Positions 35,378 to 45,399 of a DNA stretch of 64,000 nt are shown here, in pieces. The DNA is taken from positions 111,206 to 175,205 of the forward strand of contig NZ_AEYF01000021.1 of the NCBI RefSeq assembly GCF_000292525.1, given 5' to 3'. The notes beneath the pieces were generated by a model. The model searched no databases. It had not been told where the DNA came from and saw only the letters and a program-made list of their open reading frames with translations. This DNA comes from Rhizobium sp. CCGE 510. Lineage in GTDB: Bacteria; Pseudomonadota; Alphaproteobacteria; Rhizobiales; Rhizobiaceae. Position numbers and translations under genes: made by a program. Every line of letters starts with the position of its first letter. The stretch's first letter is position 1.

Positions 35378-36304
35378 ATGAGTCGCAAGCATGTCGCGGT
35401 CCTGATGGGCGGATTTTCCTCGGAAAGGCCTGTCAGCCTTTCCTCGGGAAAGGCTTGCGCAGAGGCTCTCGAAGCGGAAGGCTTCGAGGTGACTTGCATC
35501 GATGTCGCGCGCGACGTTTCCGAGAAGCTCGCCGCGCTGAAGCCCGATGTGGTCTTCAATGCGCTTCACGGGCCGTTCGGTGAGGACGGCACCATTCAGG
35601 GCATCCTCGAATATCTCGAGATTCCCTATACGCATTCGGGCGTGCTTGCCTCGGCGCTGGCGATGGACAAGGACAAGGCGAAGCTTGTCGCTGCCGCCGC
35701 CGGCATTCCGGTCGCCGAATCACAGGTGATCAACCGTTTTGCCTTTCCCTCGACGCATCCGATGAAGCCGCCCTATGTCGTGAAGCCCGTCCGCGAGGGA
35801 TCGAGCTTCGGCGTCGTCATCGTCACCGAAGATCAGACGCATCCGCCGCAGGTCGTCAGTTCGCCCGAGTGGCGCTACGGCGAGGAAGTGCTCGTCGAGC
35901 GCTATGTCCATGGCCGCGAGCTCACATGTGGTGTGATGGGCGAAACTCCGCTCGGTGTCACCGAGGTGGTGCCGCAGGGACACAATTTTTATGATTACGA
36001 CTCCAAGTACGCGGCAGGCGGTTCAAAACACGTCATTCCTGCGAAAATTTCACCGAATATTTACCAAAAAATACAAAGATTGGCCCTAAGGGCGCATCAG
36101 GCAATCGGTTGTCGCGGCGTCAGTCGGTCGGACTTTCGTTACGACGATCGTTTCTCCGAAGACGGCGAGATCATCTGGCTGGAGGTCAATACCCAGCCAG
36201 GCATGACTCCGACCTCGCTCGTGCCCGAAATGGCCGGTCATGCCGGTTATACATTTGGTCAGTTTCTCCGGTGGATGGTGGAGGACGCGTCTTGTTTGCG
36301 TTGA
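35378..36304 (+). CDS. ddlB: D-alanine:D-alanine ligase B
   Basis: The 308-residue ATP-grasp enzyme makes D-Ala-D-Ala for Mur[15 protein letters not shown] starts the first domain, [15 protein letters not shown] is the substrate loop, [14 protein letters not shown] the ATP-grasp region, and [15 protein letters not shown] the Mg/D-Ala site. ATG 35378 follows GGGGGTG. The frame upstream to 35291 lacks a ribosome site. The 3' end overlaps the ftsQ start by 13 bases. Confidence 0.96.
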   Translation: MSRKHVAVLMGGFSSERPVSLSSGKACAEALEAEGFEVTCIDVARDVSEKLAALKPDVVFNALHGPFGEDGTIQGILEYLEIPYTHSGVLASALAMDKDKAKLVAAAAGIPVAESQVINRFAFPSTHPMKPPYVVKPVREGSSFGVVIVTEDQTHPPQVVSSPEWRYGEEVLVERYVHGRELTCGVMGETPLGVTEVVPQGHNFYDYDSKYAAGGSKHVIPAKISPNIYQKIQRLALRAHQAIGCRGVSRSDFRYDDRFSEDGEIIWLEVNTQPGMTPTSLVPEMAGHAGYTFGQFLRWMVEDASCLR

Positions 36305-37224
36305 CAGTCAAGAGGATTGGGCGTCCGAGCCATCATGCCGTGCTTCCGATCATGGAAGCCGAAGAGCGGTTCGTCCTGCCGCGTCCACTGCGCCGCGTGA
36401 CCCGCTTCCTGGTCAGTCTCGGCAGCGGCCGCATCTACATCCCCGCCCATACCGGCACGGTCTCGGCCCTTGCCTTCCTGGCCGCAACCGGGCTTTACGG
36501 CATGTCGCTCGGCGGCCACACCGAATCTGTCGCGCAGGCGACGACAACGGCGGCGGGTTTTGCGATCGAGGACGTGAAGGTCTCGGGCAATTCGGAAACC
36601 TCCGAGATTGAGATCCTGCAACTGATCGGTCTGGACGGCACGACCTCGCTGGTCGCCCTCGACGTCGATGCCGCCCGCCGGAAGATCGCGCATCTCCCCT
36701 GGGTGGAAAATGTCGAGGTCCGCAAGATCTATCCGAAGACGATCGAGGTGAAGCTCAAGGAGCGTCAGGCCTATGCGATCTGGCAGCACGGGCAGGAGCT
36801 TTCCCTGATCGAGAAGAACGGCAGCGTCATTGCGCCGCTGCGCGACAACAAGTTTTCGGCGCTGCCGCTCGTCGTCGGCCGCGATGCGGAAACGGCAGCG
36901 GCTTCACTCGACGACGCCTTCTCGAAGTGGCCCGACGTGAAGGCCCGTGTGAAGGCCTATGTCTGGATATCTGGCCGTCGTTGGGACCTGCACATGGACA
37001 ATGGCGTCGTCGTCAAGCTGCCGGAAGACGGTATCGAGCAGGCGCTGGCGACGCTTTCGAAGTTCGACAAGGAGCACCAGCTCCTGGAGCGGGACATTGC
37101 CGCGGTCGATCTCAGGCTGTCCGACAGAACCGCGATCCAGTTGACGCCGGAGGCGGCGGTCCGCAGGCAGACGGCTGTGACGGAGCGTACGAAAGAATTG
37201 AAGAAGGCGGGGCAGAGTATATGA
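36292..37224 (+). CDS. ftsQ: Cell division protein FtsQ
   Basis: The 310-residue bitopic protein has a cytoplasmic start, one span (about 55-75, [15 protein letters not shown]), a POTRA domain (about 90-160; [18 protein letters not shown] and [19 protein letters not shown]) and a FtsQ-specific domain. It recruits FtsL/FtsB. The best start is TTG 36292: GGAGGA lies 6 bases ahead inside the end of ddlB. The first ATG (36352) would remove about 20 residues, and an open frame back to 36109 is antisense to nothing but lies wholly within ddlB. The stop overlaps ftsA by ATGA. Confidence 0.92.
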   Translation: MFALTVKRIGRPSHHAVLPIMEAEERFVLPRPLRRVTRFLVSLGSGRIYIPAHTGTVSALAFLAATGLYGMSLGGHTESVAQATTTAAGFAIEDVKVSGNSETSEIEILQLIGLDGTTSLVALDVDAARRKIAHLPWVENVEVRKIYPKTIEVKLKERQAYAIWQHGQELSLIEKNGSVIAPLRDNKFSALPLVVGRDAETAAASLDDAFSKWPDVKARVKAYVWISGRRWDLHMDNGVVVKLPEDGIEQALATLSKFDKEHQLLERDIAAVDLRLSDRTAIQLTPEAAVRRQTAVTERTKELKKAGQSI

Positions 37225-38552
37225 GCTTGTTCGGTTCATCCCATTTCGGACTGCCGCGCCTGAAGCCGCTTTCGTCGAAGCGGTCGCATGTCGTTTCGGT
37301 GCTCGACATCGGCTCGACCAAGGTCGTCTGCATGATCGGACGGCTGACGCCGCGAGAGGAAAGCCAGATCCTGCCGGGCCGCACGCACAATATCGAGATC
37401 ATCGGCATCGGTCACCAGCGTTCCCGCGGCATCAAGACCGGCGTGATTGCCGATCTCGACGCGCTGGAAGGAGTTATCCGTCTCGCTGTCGACGCGGCTG
37501 AACGCATGGCGGGGCTGACCGTCGAAAGCCTGATCGTCAATCTGACGGCCGGCCGTCTCGGTAGCGACATCTACACCGCGACGATCGATCTCGGCGGCCA
37601 GGAAGTCGAACTCAACGATCTGAAGAAGGTGCTGTCGGCAGCCTGCCAGCAGTCGCTGCGCCAGGACCGTTCGGTGCTGCATTCGCTGGCGACCGGTTTT
37701 TCGCTCGACGGCGAGCGCGGCATCCGCGATCCACTGGCAATGTACGGAGATGCGCTTGGCGTCGACATGCATGTCGTGACGGCGGAGCGCTCGGCGCTGA
37801 AGAACCTCGAACTCAGCGTCAACCGCGCGCATCTGTCGGTCGAGGGCATCGTTGCGACGCCCTATGCATCGGGCCTTGCGGCTCTTGTCGACGACGAGGT
37901 CGAGCTCGGCTGCGCGGCAATCGATATGGGCGGCGGCACGACGACGATCTCGGTCTTTGCCGAAGGCAAGCTCGTACATACGGATGCCGTCGGCCTCGGC
38001 GGCCATCACGTCACCACCGACCTTGCGCGCGGGCTTTCCACCCGCATCGAGGATGCGGAGCGGCTGAAGGTCGTGCATGCCACGGCCCTTTCGAATTCTT
38101 CCGACGAGCGCGAGCTGATCTCGATCCCGCCGATCGGCGAGGACGATCGCGACCAGCCGTCGCAGGTGCCGAGAGCGCTGGTTTCGCGCATCGTTTCGGC
38201 CCGAATTGAAGAGACGATGGAACTGATCCGCGACCGCATCCAGCGCTCCGGCTTCAGCCCGATCGTCGGCAAGCGCGTCGTGCTGACAGGCGGAGCCAGC
38301 CAGCTGACCGGCCTTGCCGACGTGGCGCGGCGCATCCTTGCCCGCAACGTCCGCATCGGCCGTCCGATGGGCGTCTCGGGACTGCCGACGGCGGCCAAGG
38401 GCCCGGCCTTTTCGACGGCCGTCGGCCTGATGATCTATCCGCAGGTCGCGGACATGGAGACACATGCGTCACAGAGCGGTCTGCTCCTGTCGCTTGGTGG
38501 AAATAACAGCCGCATAGCCCGGATGGGCCAGTGGCTGAAGGAAAGCTTCTGA
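37221..38552 (+). CDS. ftsA: Cell division protein FtsA
   Basis: The 443-residue actin-family ATPase tethers FtsZ to the membrane. SVLDIGSTKVVCMIG is phosphate-1, AAIDMGGGTTTISVF phosphate-2, and VVLTGGASQLTGL the adenosine site. The N terminus carries about 20 extra residues and the C terminus ends in a short amphipathic stretch (GQWLKESF) that would bind the membrane. ATGA overlap with ftsQ; ftsZ follows after 56 bases. Confidence 0.96.
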   Translation: MSLFGSSHFGLPRLKPLSSKRSHVVSVLDIGSTKVVCMIGRLTPREESQILPGRTHNIEIIGIGHQRSRGIKTGVIADLDALEGVIRLAVDAAERMAGLTVESLIVNLTAGRLGSDIYTATIDLGGQEVELNDLKKVLSAACQQSLRQDRSVLHSLATGFSLDGERGIRDPLAMYGDALGVDMHVVTAERSALKNLELSVNRAHLSVEGIVATPYASGLAALVDDEVELGCAAIDMGGGTTTISVFAEGKLVHTDAVGLGGHHVTTDLARGLSTRIEDAERLKVVHATALSNSSDERELISIPPIGEDDRDQPSQVPRALVSRIVSARIEETMELIRDRIQRSGFSPIVGKRVVLTGGASQLTGLADVARRILARNVRIGRPMGVSGLPTAAKGPAFSTAVGLMIYPQVADMETHASQSGLLLSLGGNNSRIARMGQWLKESF

Positions 38553-38608
38553 CAATTGAGTAATTGGCCGGCGTGGCGATGCGGCCAGAGAGAGAAGGAA
38601 CAGGTACA

Positions 38609-40327
38609 ATGACCATCAAGCTGCAAAAGCCTGACATCACAGAGCTGAAGCCGCGCATCACCGTATTCGGCGTGGGTGGCGGTGGCGGCAATGCCGTCAA
38701 CAACATGATCACCGCCGGCCTCCAGGGCGTCGACTTCGTCGTCGCCAATACGGATGCGCAGGCGCTGACGATGACGAAGGCCGAGCGCATCATCCAGCTC
38801 GGCGTCAATGTCACCGAAGGCCTCGGCGCAGGTTCGCAGCCGGAAGTCGGCCGCGCGGCCGCCGAAGAGTGCATCGATGAGATCGTCGATCACCTGAACG
38901 GCACGCATATGTGCTTCGTCACCGCCGGCATGGGCGGCGGCACCGGCACAGGTGCAGCTCCCGTCGTCGCGCAGGCCGCCCGCAACAAGGGCATCCTGAC
39001 GGTCGGCGTCGTCACCAAGCCGTTCCACTTCGAAGGCGGGCGCCGCATGCGCCTGGCCGAGATGGGCATCCAGGAACTGCAGAAGTCTGTCGATACGCTG
39101 ATCGTCATTCCGAACCAGAACCTCTTCCGCATTGCCAACGATAAGACGACCTTCGCCGATGCCTTCGCGATGGCCGACCAGGTTCTCTATTCGGGCGTTG
39201 CCTGCATCACCGACCTGATGGTGAAGGAAGGTCTCATCAACCTCGACTTTGCCGACGTCCGCTCGGTGATGCGCGAAATGGGCCGCGCGATGATGGGCAC
39301 CGGCGAAGCCTCCGGTTCCGGCCGCGCGCTGCAGGCCGCAGAGGCTGCAATCGCCAACCCGCTGCTCGACGAGACCTCAATGAAGGGTGCCCAGGGCCTG
39401 CTGATTTCCATCACCGGCGGTCGCGACCTTACTCTCTTCGAAGTCGACGAAGCGGCGACCCGCATCCGCGAAGAAGTCGATCCAGACGCCAACATCATCC
39501 TCGGCGCCACCTTCGACGAATCGCTTGAAGGCATCATCCGCGTCTCGGTTGTCGCGACCGGCATCGATCGGGCGATGAACGAGGCCGCCGAGCGCAACCT
39601 CCAGCCAGCCGCGAGGCCTGTTATCCGTCCCTCGGCGGCTGTTGCTCCGGCAGCAGCCGCAGTTCAGCCTGCCGCCGTGATGCAGGCACCGAAGGCCATG
39701 GATCCGATCGCGCAGACCATCCGCGCAGCCGAGATGGAACGCGAGCTCGAAATTCCGGCCCCGCGTGCCTCCGCACCACTGCAGCAGCCGGTGGCACCGC
39801 AGGAAACCTTCCGTCCGCAGAGCAAGATCTTCGCGCCTGCGCCGGAAGCTCCGGTAATGCGCTCTGCACCTGTGCAGCAGCAAGCTCCGGCACCCGTCAT
39901 GAGCCAGCCGGTTATGAACCAGCCCGTCCAGCAGCAGCCGGTTCGGCAGGAACCGATCATCCGCCAGGCGCCCGAACCGATGCGCATGCCGAAGGTCGAG
40001 GATTTCCCGCCGGTCGTCCAGGCCGAACTCGACCACCGCACGCAGCCGGCTTCCGCGCATGCGGCGGAAGAGCGCGGTCCGATGGGTCTGCTGAAGCGAA
40101 TCACCAATTCGCTTGGCCGCCGCGACGACGACGCCGTTGCCGCCGACATGACTGCCGCACCGCCGGCCGCTTCGCAGCAGCGCCGACCGCTGTCGCCGGA
40201 GGCCAGCCTTTACGCACCGCGTCGCGGCAACCTCGATGACCAGGGCCGGGCGGTTCCGCAGGCCCGGATGATGCAGGAAGACGACCAGCTGGAAATCCCG
40301 GCATTTCTGCGCCGCCAGTCGAACTGA
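38609..40327 (+). CDS. ftsZ: Cell division protein FtsZ
   Basis: The 572-residue tubulin-like GTPase forms the Z ring. The GTPase core is residues 1-320 ([13 protein letters not shown], and the tubulin signature [12 protein letters not shown]). From about 320 to 555 runs a Gln/Pro/Ala-rich disordered linker, much longer than the roughly 50 residues in E. coli. The protein ends in [14 protein letters not shown], the conserved peptide that binds FtsA. Long-linker FtsZ is usual in rhizobia and Caulobacter. ATG 38609 follows AGAAGGAA. A terminator follows. Confidence 0.97.
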   Translation: MTIKLQKPDITELKPRITVFGVGGGGGNAVNNMITAGLQGVDFVVANTDAQALTMTKAERIIQLGVNVTEGLGAGSQPEVGRAAAEECIDEIVDHLNGTHMCFVTAGMGGGTGTGAAPVVAQAARNKGILTVGVVTKPFHFEGGRRMRLAEMGIQELQKSVDTLIVIPNQNLFRIANDKTTFADAFAMADQVLYSGVACITDLMVKEGLINLDFADVRSVMREMGRAMMGTGEASGSGRALQAAEAAIANPLLDETSMKGAQGLLISITGGRDLTLFEVDEAATRIREEVDPDANIILGATFDESLEGIIRVSVVATGIDRAMNEAAERNLQPAARPVIRPSAAVAPAAAAVQPAAVMQAPKAMDPIAQTIRAAEMERELEIPAPRASAPLQQPVAPQETFRPQSKIFAPAPEAPVMRSAPVQQQAPAPVMSQPVMNQPVQQQPVRQEPIIRQAPEPMRMPKVEDFPPVVQAELDHRTQPASAHAAEERGPMGLLKRITNSLGRRDDDAVAADMTAAPPAASQQRRPLSPEASLYAPRRGNLDDQGRAVPQARMMQEDDQLEIPAFLRRQSN

Positions 40328-40347
40328 ACCGTGCTTCGGCACCATTT

Positions 40348-40383
40348 ATGCCCGGGATCAAGGTCCCGGGCATTGCTGTTTTT
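40348..40383 (+). terminator. Rho-independent terminator after ftsZ
   Basis: A 10-bp perfect stem (ATGCCCGGGA / TCCCGGGCAT) with a 6-base loop is followed by TGCTGTTTTT, 20 bases after the ftsZ stop. Confidence 0.88.
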
Positions 40384-40587
40384 AGATCTGTGATTCGCGA
40401 ACGATTTCAATCCTGTGACTTCGTAACAAAGCGAAAGAAACAGTGATTTGGATTGGAACGCCGGCGCACGTAAGTATGGTGCAAGGAAACTGCCCCAGGA
40501 GTCCTTTCAACAGGCTCCTTGTACAGAACGAACGATGACCGCGCCGATTGGGCAGACTGCCGGTGCGGAAGAATAAAGGCAGATTTT

Positions 40588-41544
40588 ATGGCAATTGGCT
40601 TGCTGGGTTTTCAAACGACGGTATCGCGTCCCGTGACGCTTTCGGGCATCGGGGTGCATTCGGGCGCTAATGTCTCGATCACGCTGAACCCGGCCGAATC
40701 GGACGCCGGCGTCGTTTTCCAGCGCCTGCATGCCAATGGCGACATCACCGAACTCAAGGCCGTCTCCTCGCAGGTCGGCAATACCGATCTCTGCACCGTG
40801 CTCGGCTTCTCGCCCGCCCATTCGGTCGCGACGATCGAGCATGTCATGGCGGCGATCTATGCGCTCGGCCTCGACAATGTGGTGATCGAGGTGCAGGGCT
40901 CCGAAATGCCGATCATGGACGGCAGTTCGCTGCCCTTCGTCGAGGCGATCGAGCAGGTTGGTCTGGTCTCGCTCGGCGTCAAGCGCCGCTATATCCGTAT
41001 CACCAAGCCGGTGCGAATCGAGCATGGCGGCTCCTGGAGCGAATTCCGTCCCTATGACGGCACGCGCTTCGAAGTCGAGATTGATTTCGATTGCCCGCTG
41101 ATCGGCCGGCAGAAGTGGGCCGGCGACATGACCGCCGCCGTCTTCAAGACCGAACTTTCCCGCGCCCGCACCTTCGGCTTCATGCGCGATGTCGAGCGTC
41201 TCTGGGCCTCGGGCCACGCGCTCGGTTCCTCGCTCGAAAATTCCGTCGTCATCTCGGACGACAATACCGTCATCAACGTCGAAGGGCTGCGTTACGCCAA
41301 GGACGAATTCGTCCGCCACAAGACGCTCGATGCCGTCGGCGATCTGTCGCTTGCCGGCGTCCAGTTCATCGGCTGCTACCGTTCCTATCGCGGCGGTCAC
41401 AAGATGAATGCCAATGCGCTGAAGGCGCTGCTCGCCGATCCATCCGCCTACGAGGTTGTGGAGACGTCGACACGGCGCCAGCGCGTCGCTGCCCGCGAAC
41501 TGATTGCGGTCAGCGCTTCGGAATTCGCTCCCTGGTCAGCATGA
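40588..41544 (+). CDS. lpxC: UDP-3-O-acyl-N-acetylglucosamine deacetylase
   Basis: The 318-residue zinc enzyme carries out the committed step of lipid A synthesis. Zinc and catalytic residues are visible: His in HSVATIEHVMAAIY, and the His and Asp in HKTLDAVGDLSLAG; the catalytic Glu lies in TIEHVMA and the last His in GGHKMNA. ATG 40588 has AAAGG about 8 bases ahead. The 260-base gap after the ftsZ terminator must hold its own promoter. A terminator follows the gene. Confidence 0.96.
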   Translation: MAIGLLGFQTTVSRPVTLSGIGVHSGANVSITLNPAESDAGVVFQRLHANGDITELKAVSSQVGNTDLCTVLGFSPAHSVATIEHVMAAIYALGLDNVVIEVQGSEMPIMDGSSLPFVEAIEQVGLVSLGVKRRYIRITKPVRIEHGGSWSEFRPYDGTRFEVEIDFDCPLIGRQKWAGDMTAAVFKTELSRARTFGFMRDVERLWASGHALGSSLENSVVISDDNTVINVEGLRYAKDEFVRHKTLDAVGDLSLAGVQFIGCYRSYRGGHKMNANALKALLADPSAYEVVETSTRRQRVAARELIAVSASEFAPWSA

Positions 41545-41569
41545 CCTCCAGCACATTCTTAAGACCAGG

Positions 41570-41597
41570 CCGCCTCTTTCCCGGAGGCGGTTTTTTT
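41570..41597 (+). terminator. Rho-independent terminator after lpxC
   Basis: A 7-bp stem (CCGCCTC / GAGGCGG) with a 7-base loop is followed by seven Ts. Confidence 0.92.
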
Positions 41598-41813
41598 ATG
41601 TCCGGCCGGGTCCGATGCTTAACTGCCACAGGTCGGGGAAGAAGATGAAAAGCCGATCATTCCCCGGCTGCTGCCACAAAAATGCGTTAATGCCTTATCA
41701 TTGCGTTGCTCTTGATGCACATTTGTGGCTAGAAACGCCAGCGAGGCGTGGCTGCCGTGGAGCGAGCGGCGGCAGTGGGGTTCTTTCGAATGGGTTATGC
41801 AGGATCTGAAGGT

Positions 41814-42659
41814 ATGATGAAGACAGCGCGTGCTTTGTTCGCATCGCTTCTGGTGCTCAGTGCAGGCGCCTCGATATCCGGTTGCCAGTCGGACCCCGAT
41901 ATCGACATCACCAAACTCGGCCTCGAAACCGATCCGCCGGATGTGCTCTACACCCAGGGCCTTGCCAATATGAAAGCCGGCAACATGGCGGAAGCGGCGC
42001 GCAAGTTCGACGCGATCGACCGTGAGAATCCGTTCTCCGAATGGGCGCGCAAGGCGCTCGTCATGAGCACCTTCGTCAAATACCGCCAGGGCCGCCTTGA
42101 CGATGCGCTTGCCTCCGGCAACCGCTACATGTCGCAATATCCGAAGTCCCCGGATGCCGCCTATGTGCAGTATCTTGTCGGTCTCACCTATTCCAAGCAG
42201 ATCGTCGACGTGACGCAGGATCAGCGCGCCTCGGCAAAGACGATCGAGGCGATGCAGGCCGTCATCGACAATTATCCGAACTCCGAATATGTCGATGACG
42301 CGCAGGCGAAGATCCGCTTCGCGCGCGACCAGCTCGCCGGCAAGGAAATGCAGATCGGCCGCTACTACATGGAGCGGAAAGAATATCTCGCCGCGATCTC
42401 GCGCTTCCGCATCGTCGTCGAGAAATATCCGAACACGAACCAGATCGAAGAGGCCTTGGCGCGTCTCGTCGAAGCTTATTACGCCATGGGCATCGTCGAA
42501 GAGGCGCAGACGGCGGCTGCCGTTCTCGGCCACAATTATCCAGACAGCCAGTGGTACGCCGATTCCTACAAGCTGCTGCAGAGCGGCGGTGCCGAGCCGC
42601 GTGAGAACAAGGGCTCGTGGATCGCTGCGGCAGGCAAGAAACTTCTTCTCGGTTCCTGA
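41814..42659 (+). CDS. bamD: Outer membrane assembly lipoprotein BamD
   Basis: The 281-residue lipoprotein (older names ComL, YfiO) is part of the BAM complex that folds outer-membrane proteins. A signal sequence ends in the lipobox ISGC (Cys about residue 23). TPR-like repeats follow, with DVLYTQGLANMKAGNMAEAARKF, YPKSPDAAYVQYLVGLTYSK and YPNSEYVDDA as clear units. ATG 41814 was chosen (41817 is equivalent). RecN follows after five bases, a common pairing in alphaproteobacteria. Confidence 0.94.
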   Translation: MMKTARALFASLLVLSAGASISGCQSDPDIDITKLGLETDPPDVLYTQGLANMKAGNMAEAARKFDAIDRENPFSEWARKALVMSTFVKYRQGRLDDALASGNRYMSQYPKSPDAAYVQYLVGLTYSKQIVDVTQDQRASAKTIEAMQAVIDNYPNSEYVDDAQAKIRFARDQLAGKEMQIGRYYMERKEYLAAISRFRIVVEKYPNTNQIEEALARLVEAYYAMGIVEEAQTAAAVLGHNYPDSQWYADSYKLLQSGGAEPRENKGSWIAAAGKKLLLGS

Positions 42660-42664
42660 GGCCA

Positions 42665-44338
42665 ATGCTGATCCAGCTTTCGATCCGCGATATCGTCCTG
42701 ATCGAGCGGCTGGATCTTGCCTTCGAGACCGGCCTCTCCGTGTTGACGGGTGAGACCGGGGCGGGAAAATCCATCCTGCTCGACAGCCTGTCTCTGGCGC
42801 TCGGTGGGCGCGGCGACGGCGACTTGGTGCGCCACGGCGAGGACAAGGGCCAGGTGACCGCGGTGTTCGACGTCGGCATGGACCACGGCGCCCGCACGCT
42901 GCTGCGTGAAAACGGGATCGACGACGAGGGCGACCTGATCTTTCGCCGCCAGCAATCGGCGGACGGGCGCACCAAGGCCTATGTCAACGACCAGCCGGTC
43001 AGCGTGCAACTGATGCGCCAAGCCGGCCAGATGCTGGTCGAAATCCACGGCCAGCACGACGATCGCGCCCTTGTCGACACCAATGCCCACCGCACTCTGC
43101 TTGATGCCTTCGGCGGTCTCCCCGATGAGGTTTCGGAGGTATCCCGGCTGTATCGCCTGTGGCGCGACAGCGAGCGGGCGCTGAAGAAGCATCGCGAGAA
43201 GGTGGAAGGTGCGGCGCGCGAAGCCGACTATCTGCGCTCCTCCGTTGAGGAACTGGAAAAGCTCTCGCCGCAGGATGGCGAGGAGGACGGACTCGCCGAT
43301 CGCCGGCAAAAAATGATGAAGGCCGAGCGAATCGCCGGCGATATTGCCGAGGCGTCCGAGTTCCTGAACGGCAATGCCTCGCCAGTGCCTCATATCGCCT
43401 CGCTGGTGCGCCGGCTGGAGCGCAAGAGCCATGAGGCGCCGGGCCTGCTTGAAGACACTGTGACGCTGCTCGATGCCGCGCTTGACCAGCTTTCCAACGC
43501 GCAGATGGAAGTCGAGGCAGCGCTGCGCAAGACCGAATATGATCCGAGGGAACTGGAGCGGGTGGAGGAGCGGCTTTTCGCGCTCAGGGCCGCCTCGCGC
43601 AAATACTCCGTGCCCGTCACCGAGCTGCCGGCGCTCGCCGCCCGCATGATCGCCGAACTCGCCGATCTCGACGCTGGCGAGGAGAGGCTTGCCAAGCTCG
43701 AAGCCGAGGTCGGCCTGGCGAGGGAAAATTACGATGCGGCGGCGCGCTCGCTCTCCGACAAGCGCCATCACGCCGGCACCGCGCTGGCGGCGGCTGTCAT
43801 GGCGGAACTGCCGGCGCTGAAGCTTGAACGCGCCCGTTTCATGGTCGAGATCACCACGGATGCCCAGGAGGCGCTCGCCGAAGGCATCGACGTCGTCGAA
43901 TTTCATGTTCAGACCAATCCGGGCACACGGCCGGGCTCGATCATGAAGGTTGCCTCCGGCGGCGAGCTGTCGCGTTTCCTGCTGGCGCTGAAGGTGGCGC
44001 TCGCCGATCGCGGATCGGCCCCGACACTCGTCTTCGACGAAATCGATACCGGCGTCGGCGGAGCCGTTGCCGATGCGATCGGCCAACGGCTGAAGCGGTT
44101 GTCGGAGCGGGTGCAGGTGCTATCGGTCACGCATGCGCCGCAGGTCGCGGCGCGGGCGGCGACGCATCTTCTGATTTCCAAGGGACCGGCGGCCGAGGGA
44201 TCCGAAAAGATCGCCACGCGCGTGGCGACGATGGCGCAGAAGGACCGCACCGAGGAGATCGCCCGCATGCTGGCCGGGGCTTCGGTGACCGAAGAGGCGA
44301 GGGCGGCGGCGAAGCGGCTGCTTGCGGGCAATGGCTGA
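42665..44338 (+). CDS. recN: DNA repair protein RecN
   Basis: The 557-residue SMC-like ATPase acts in double-strand break repair. The Walker A is TGETGAGKSILLD, the mid-protein is coiled coil (about 160-380) and the C-terminal half carries the ABC signature SGGELSRFLLALK and Walker B LVFDEIDTGVGG. TRVATMAQKDRTEEIARMLAG is the usual end. A 37-base segment of its signature region reappears at 44951-44987. It should be co-transcribed with bamD. Confidence 0.96.
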   Translation: MLIQLSIRDIVLIERLDLAFETGLSVLTGETGAGKSILLDSLSLALGGRGDGDLVRHGEDKGQVTAVFDVGMDHGARTLLRENGIDDEGDLIFRRQQSADGRTKAYVNDQPVSVQLMRQAGQMLVEIHGQHDDRALVDTNAHRTLLDAFGGLPDEVSEVSRLYRLWRDSERALKKHREKVEGAAREADYLRSSVEELEKLSPQDGEEDGLADRRQKMMKAERIAGDIAEASEFLNGNASPVPHIASLVRRLERKSHEAPGLLEDTVTLLDAALDQLSNAQMEVEAALRKTEYDPRELERVEERLFALRAASRKYSVPVTELPALAARMIAELADLDAGEERLAKLEAEVGLARENYDAAARSLSDKRHHAGTALAAAVMAELPALKLERARFMVEITTDAQEALAEGIDVVEFHVQTNPGTRPGSIMKVASGGELSRFLLALKVALADRGSAPTLVFDEIDTGVGGAVADAIGQRLKRLSERVQVLSVTHAPQVAARAATHLLISKGPAAEGSEKIATRVATMAQKDRTEEIARMLAGASVTEEARAAAKRLLAGNG

Positions 44339-44414
44339 TCTCCGGAAGCGGCCGCTGTGACATGCATTCCGATTCACGTTATGCGAATCACTCGATCAGC
44401 GGTGATCCCTTGCC

Positions 44415-44942
44415 ATGCGTCTTTTCCATTTCAGCGATGATCCCGATATCGCCGTCTTCGAACCGCGCCCGGTCCGCATCCCCTCCATTCGCCCGGCCGG
44501 CAGGGAATGGCTGAACGGTCCGCTCGTCTGGGCGATCGATGGCGATCATGACTTCATGTATCTCTTTCCGCGCGACTGCCCGCGCATCCTGATCTGGGCG
44601 ACGCCGGATACGTCGGAGGCCGAACGGCGGCGCTGGCTCGGTGATTGGCCCGCCGTCGCCTTCGTCGAGCGTCATTGGCTGGAAAGGCTCGAGGCAGAGA
44701 CGATCCATCGTTACGAGATGCCGACGCAGGATTTCGAGAATCTCGATGACGCGGGCATGTGGGTGGCCCGCCGACGTGTCATTCCCGTCAAGCGGACCGC
44801 CATGTCGCGCCTCGACCAGGAGCTTGTGTCACGCAAGGTGGATCTCAGGGTGGTCGATAGCCTGCGGCCGTTGAAGAGCCTCTTGAATACCGGCCTGCAT
44901 GCCAGCGGCATCCGGCTGCGCAATGCTCGAGACTGGGAATAG
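44415..44942 (+). CDS. Conserved hypothetical protein (DUF6886-like)
   Basis: The 175-residue soluble protein starts LFHFSDDPDIAVFEPR and has RPAGREWLNGPLVWAID, YLFPRDCPRILIWA and a C-terminal LLNTGLHASGIRLRNARDWE. The first lines resemble a family of unknown function (I believe DUF6886) whose members begin HFSE..I..F.PR. No catalytic motif is evident and no role is known. The gene is 76 bases downstream of recN on the same strand and has rhizobial codon use, so it belongs to the backbone rather than the island that follows. Confidence 0.75.
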   Translation: MRLFHFSDDPDIAVFEPRPVRIPSIRPAGREWLNGPLVWAIDGDHDFMYLFPRDCPRILIWATPDTSEAERRRWLGDWPAVAFVERHWLERLEAETIHRYEMPTQDFENLDDAGMWVARRRVIPVKRTAMSRLDQELVSRKVDLRVVDSLRPLKSLLNTGLHASGIRLRNARDWE

Positions 44943-44950
44943 GCCGGTTA

Positions 44951-44987
44951 GGCGGCGAGCTATCGCGTTTCCTGCCGGCGCCGAAGG
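44951..44987 (+). repeat. 37-bp echo of the recN signature region
   Basis: This segment matches 43958-43994 within recN at 34 of 37 positions; the three differences are transitions. It lies just after the DUF6886-like gene and just before the mosaic element, outside any gene. Confidence 0.85.
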
Positions 44988-45044
44988 CCGCGACAAGCGT
45001 CCCACAGGCATGAATTACGTGCGAACGCTGACCCCAATCTCCCT

Positions 45045-45172
45045 CATCCCTGTGCTCGTCACAAGGATCCAGCGCGCCCAAGTCCTTGGGCGCGAGAGAC
45101 TTCTTGCCTGTATGAGAGTCATTCACGGCGCGGACGCGCCGTGGCTGGATCCCTGTGACGAGCACAGGGATG
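45045..45172. repeat. Rhizobial intergenic mosaic element (RIME-like)
   Basis: Outer inverted arms of 27 bases (45045-45071 and 45146-45172) match with one mismatch; the arm begins CATCCCTGTGCTCGTCACA. Two inner palindromes lie between: GCGCCCAAG-TC-CTTGGGCGC and CACGGCGCG-GA-CGCGCCGTG. This matches the described structure of RIME elements (about 100-130 bp, large palindromes, between genes). The transcript would fold into a long cruciform-like hairpin. Confidence 0.8.
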
Positions 45173-45200
45173 TGTAGCGCGCAAAATCGAATGGCATTTC

Positions 45201-45218
45201 GCGCAAGATCAAATGGCA
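45201..45218. repeat. Left boundary repeat of the accessory island
   Basis: GCGCAAGATCAAATGGCA is the exact reverse complement of 48654-48671. The pair brackets the AT-richer genes between recN and ligA. Confidence 0.8.
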
Positions 45219-45399
45219 ACAGAAACTAACTCAATCGGTCGTTGGAATTTTAACAGCGGAAACCCAGAATTTTTGATCTTCTTGAAAGCTCTTAATTGCC
45301 TCGTGAAGCTCTCTAAGGCGCGACTCGGTTTTCGGCTATCATCCACGTTCCAATAACGCCAACACAGCCACCGCCCTACGGCATCCCCCAGAGGAGCAA

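Larger units (their letters stand above)
44943..45399. other. Junction region between backbone and accessory island
   Basis: This 457-base gap holds the recN echo, the RIME-like element, the left island repeat (45201-45218) and AT-richer promoter-like DNA up to 45399. No protein gene is seen. Confidence 0.6.

Noticed and set aside
36109..36291. Upstream extension of FtsQ
   Set aside because: It lies inside ddlB in another frame; TTG 36292 with GGAGGA is the better start.
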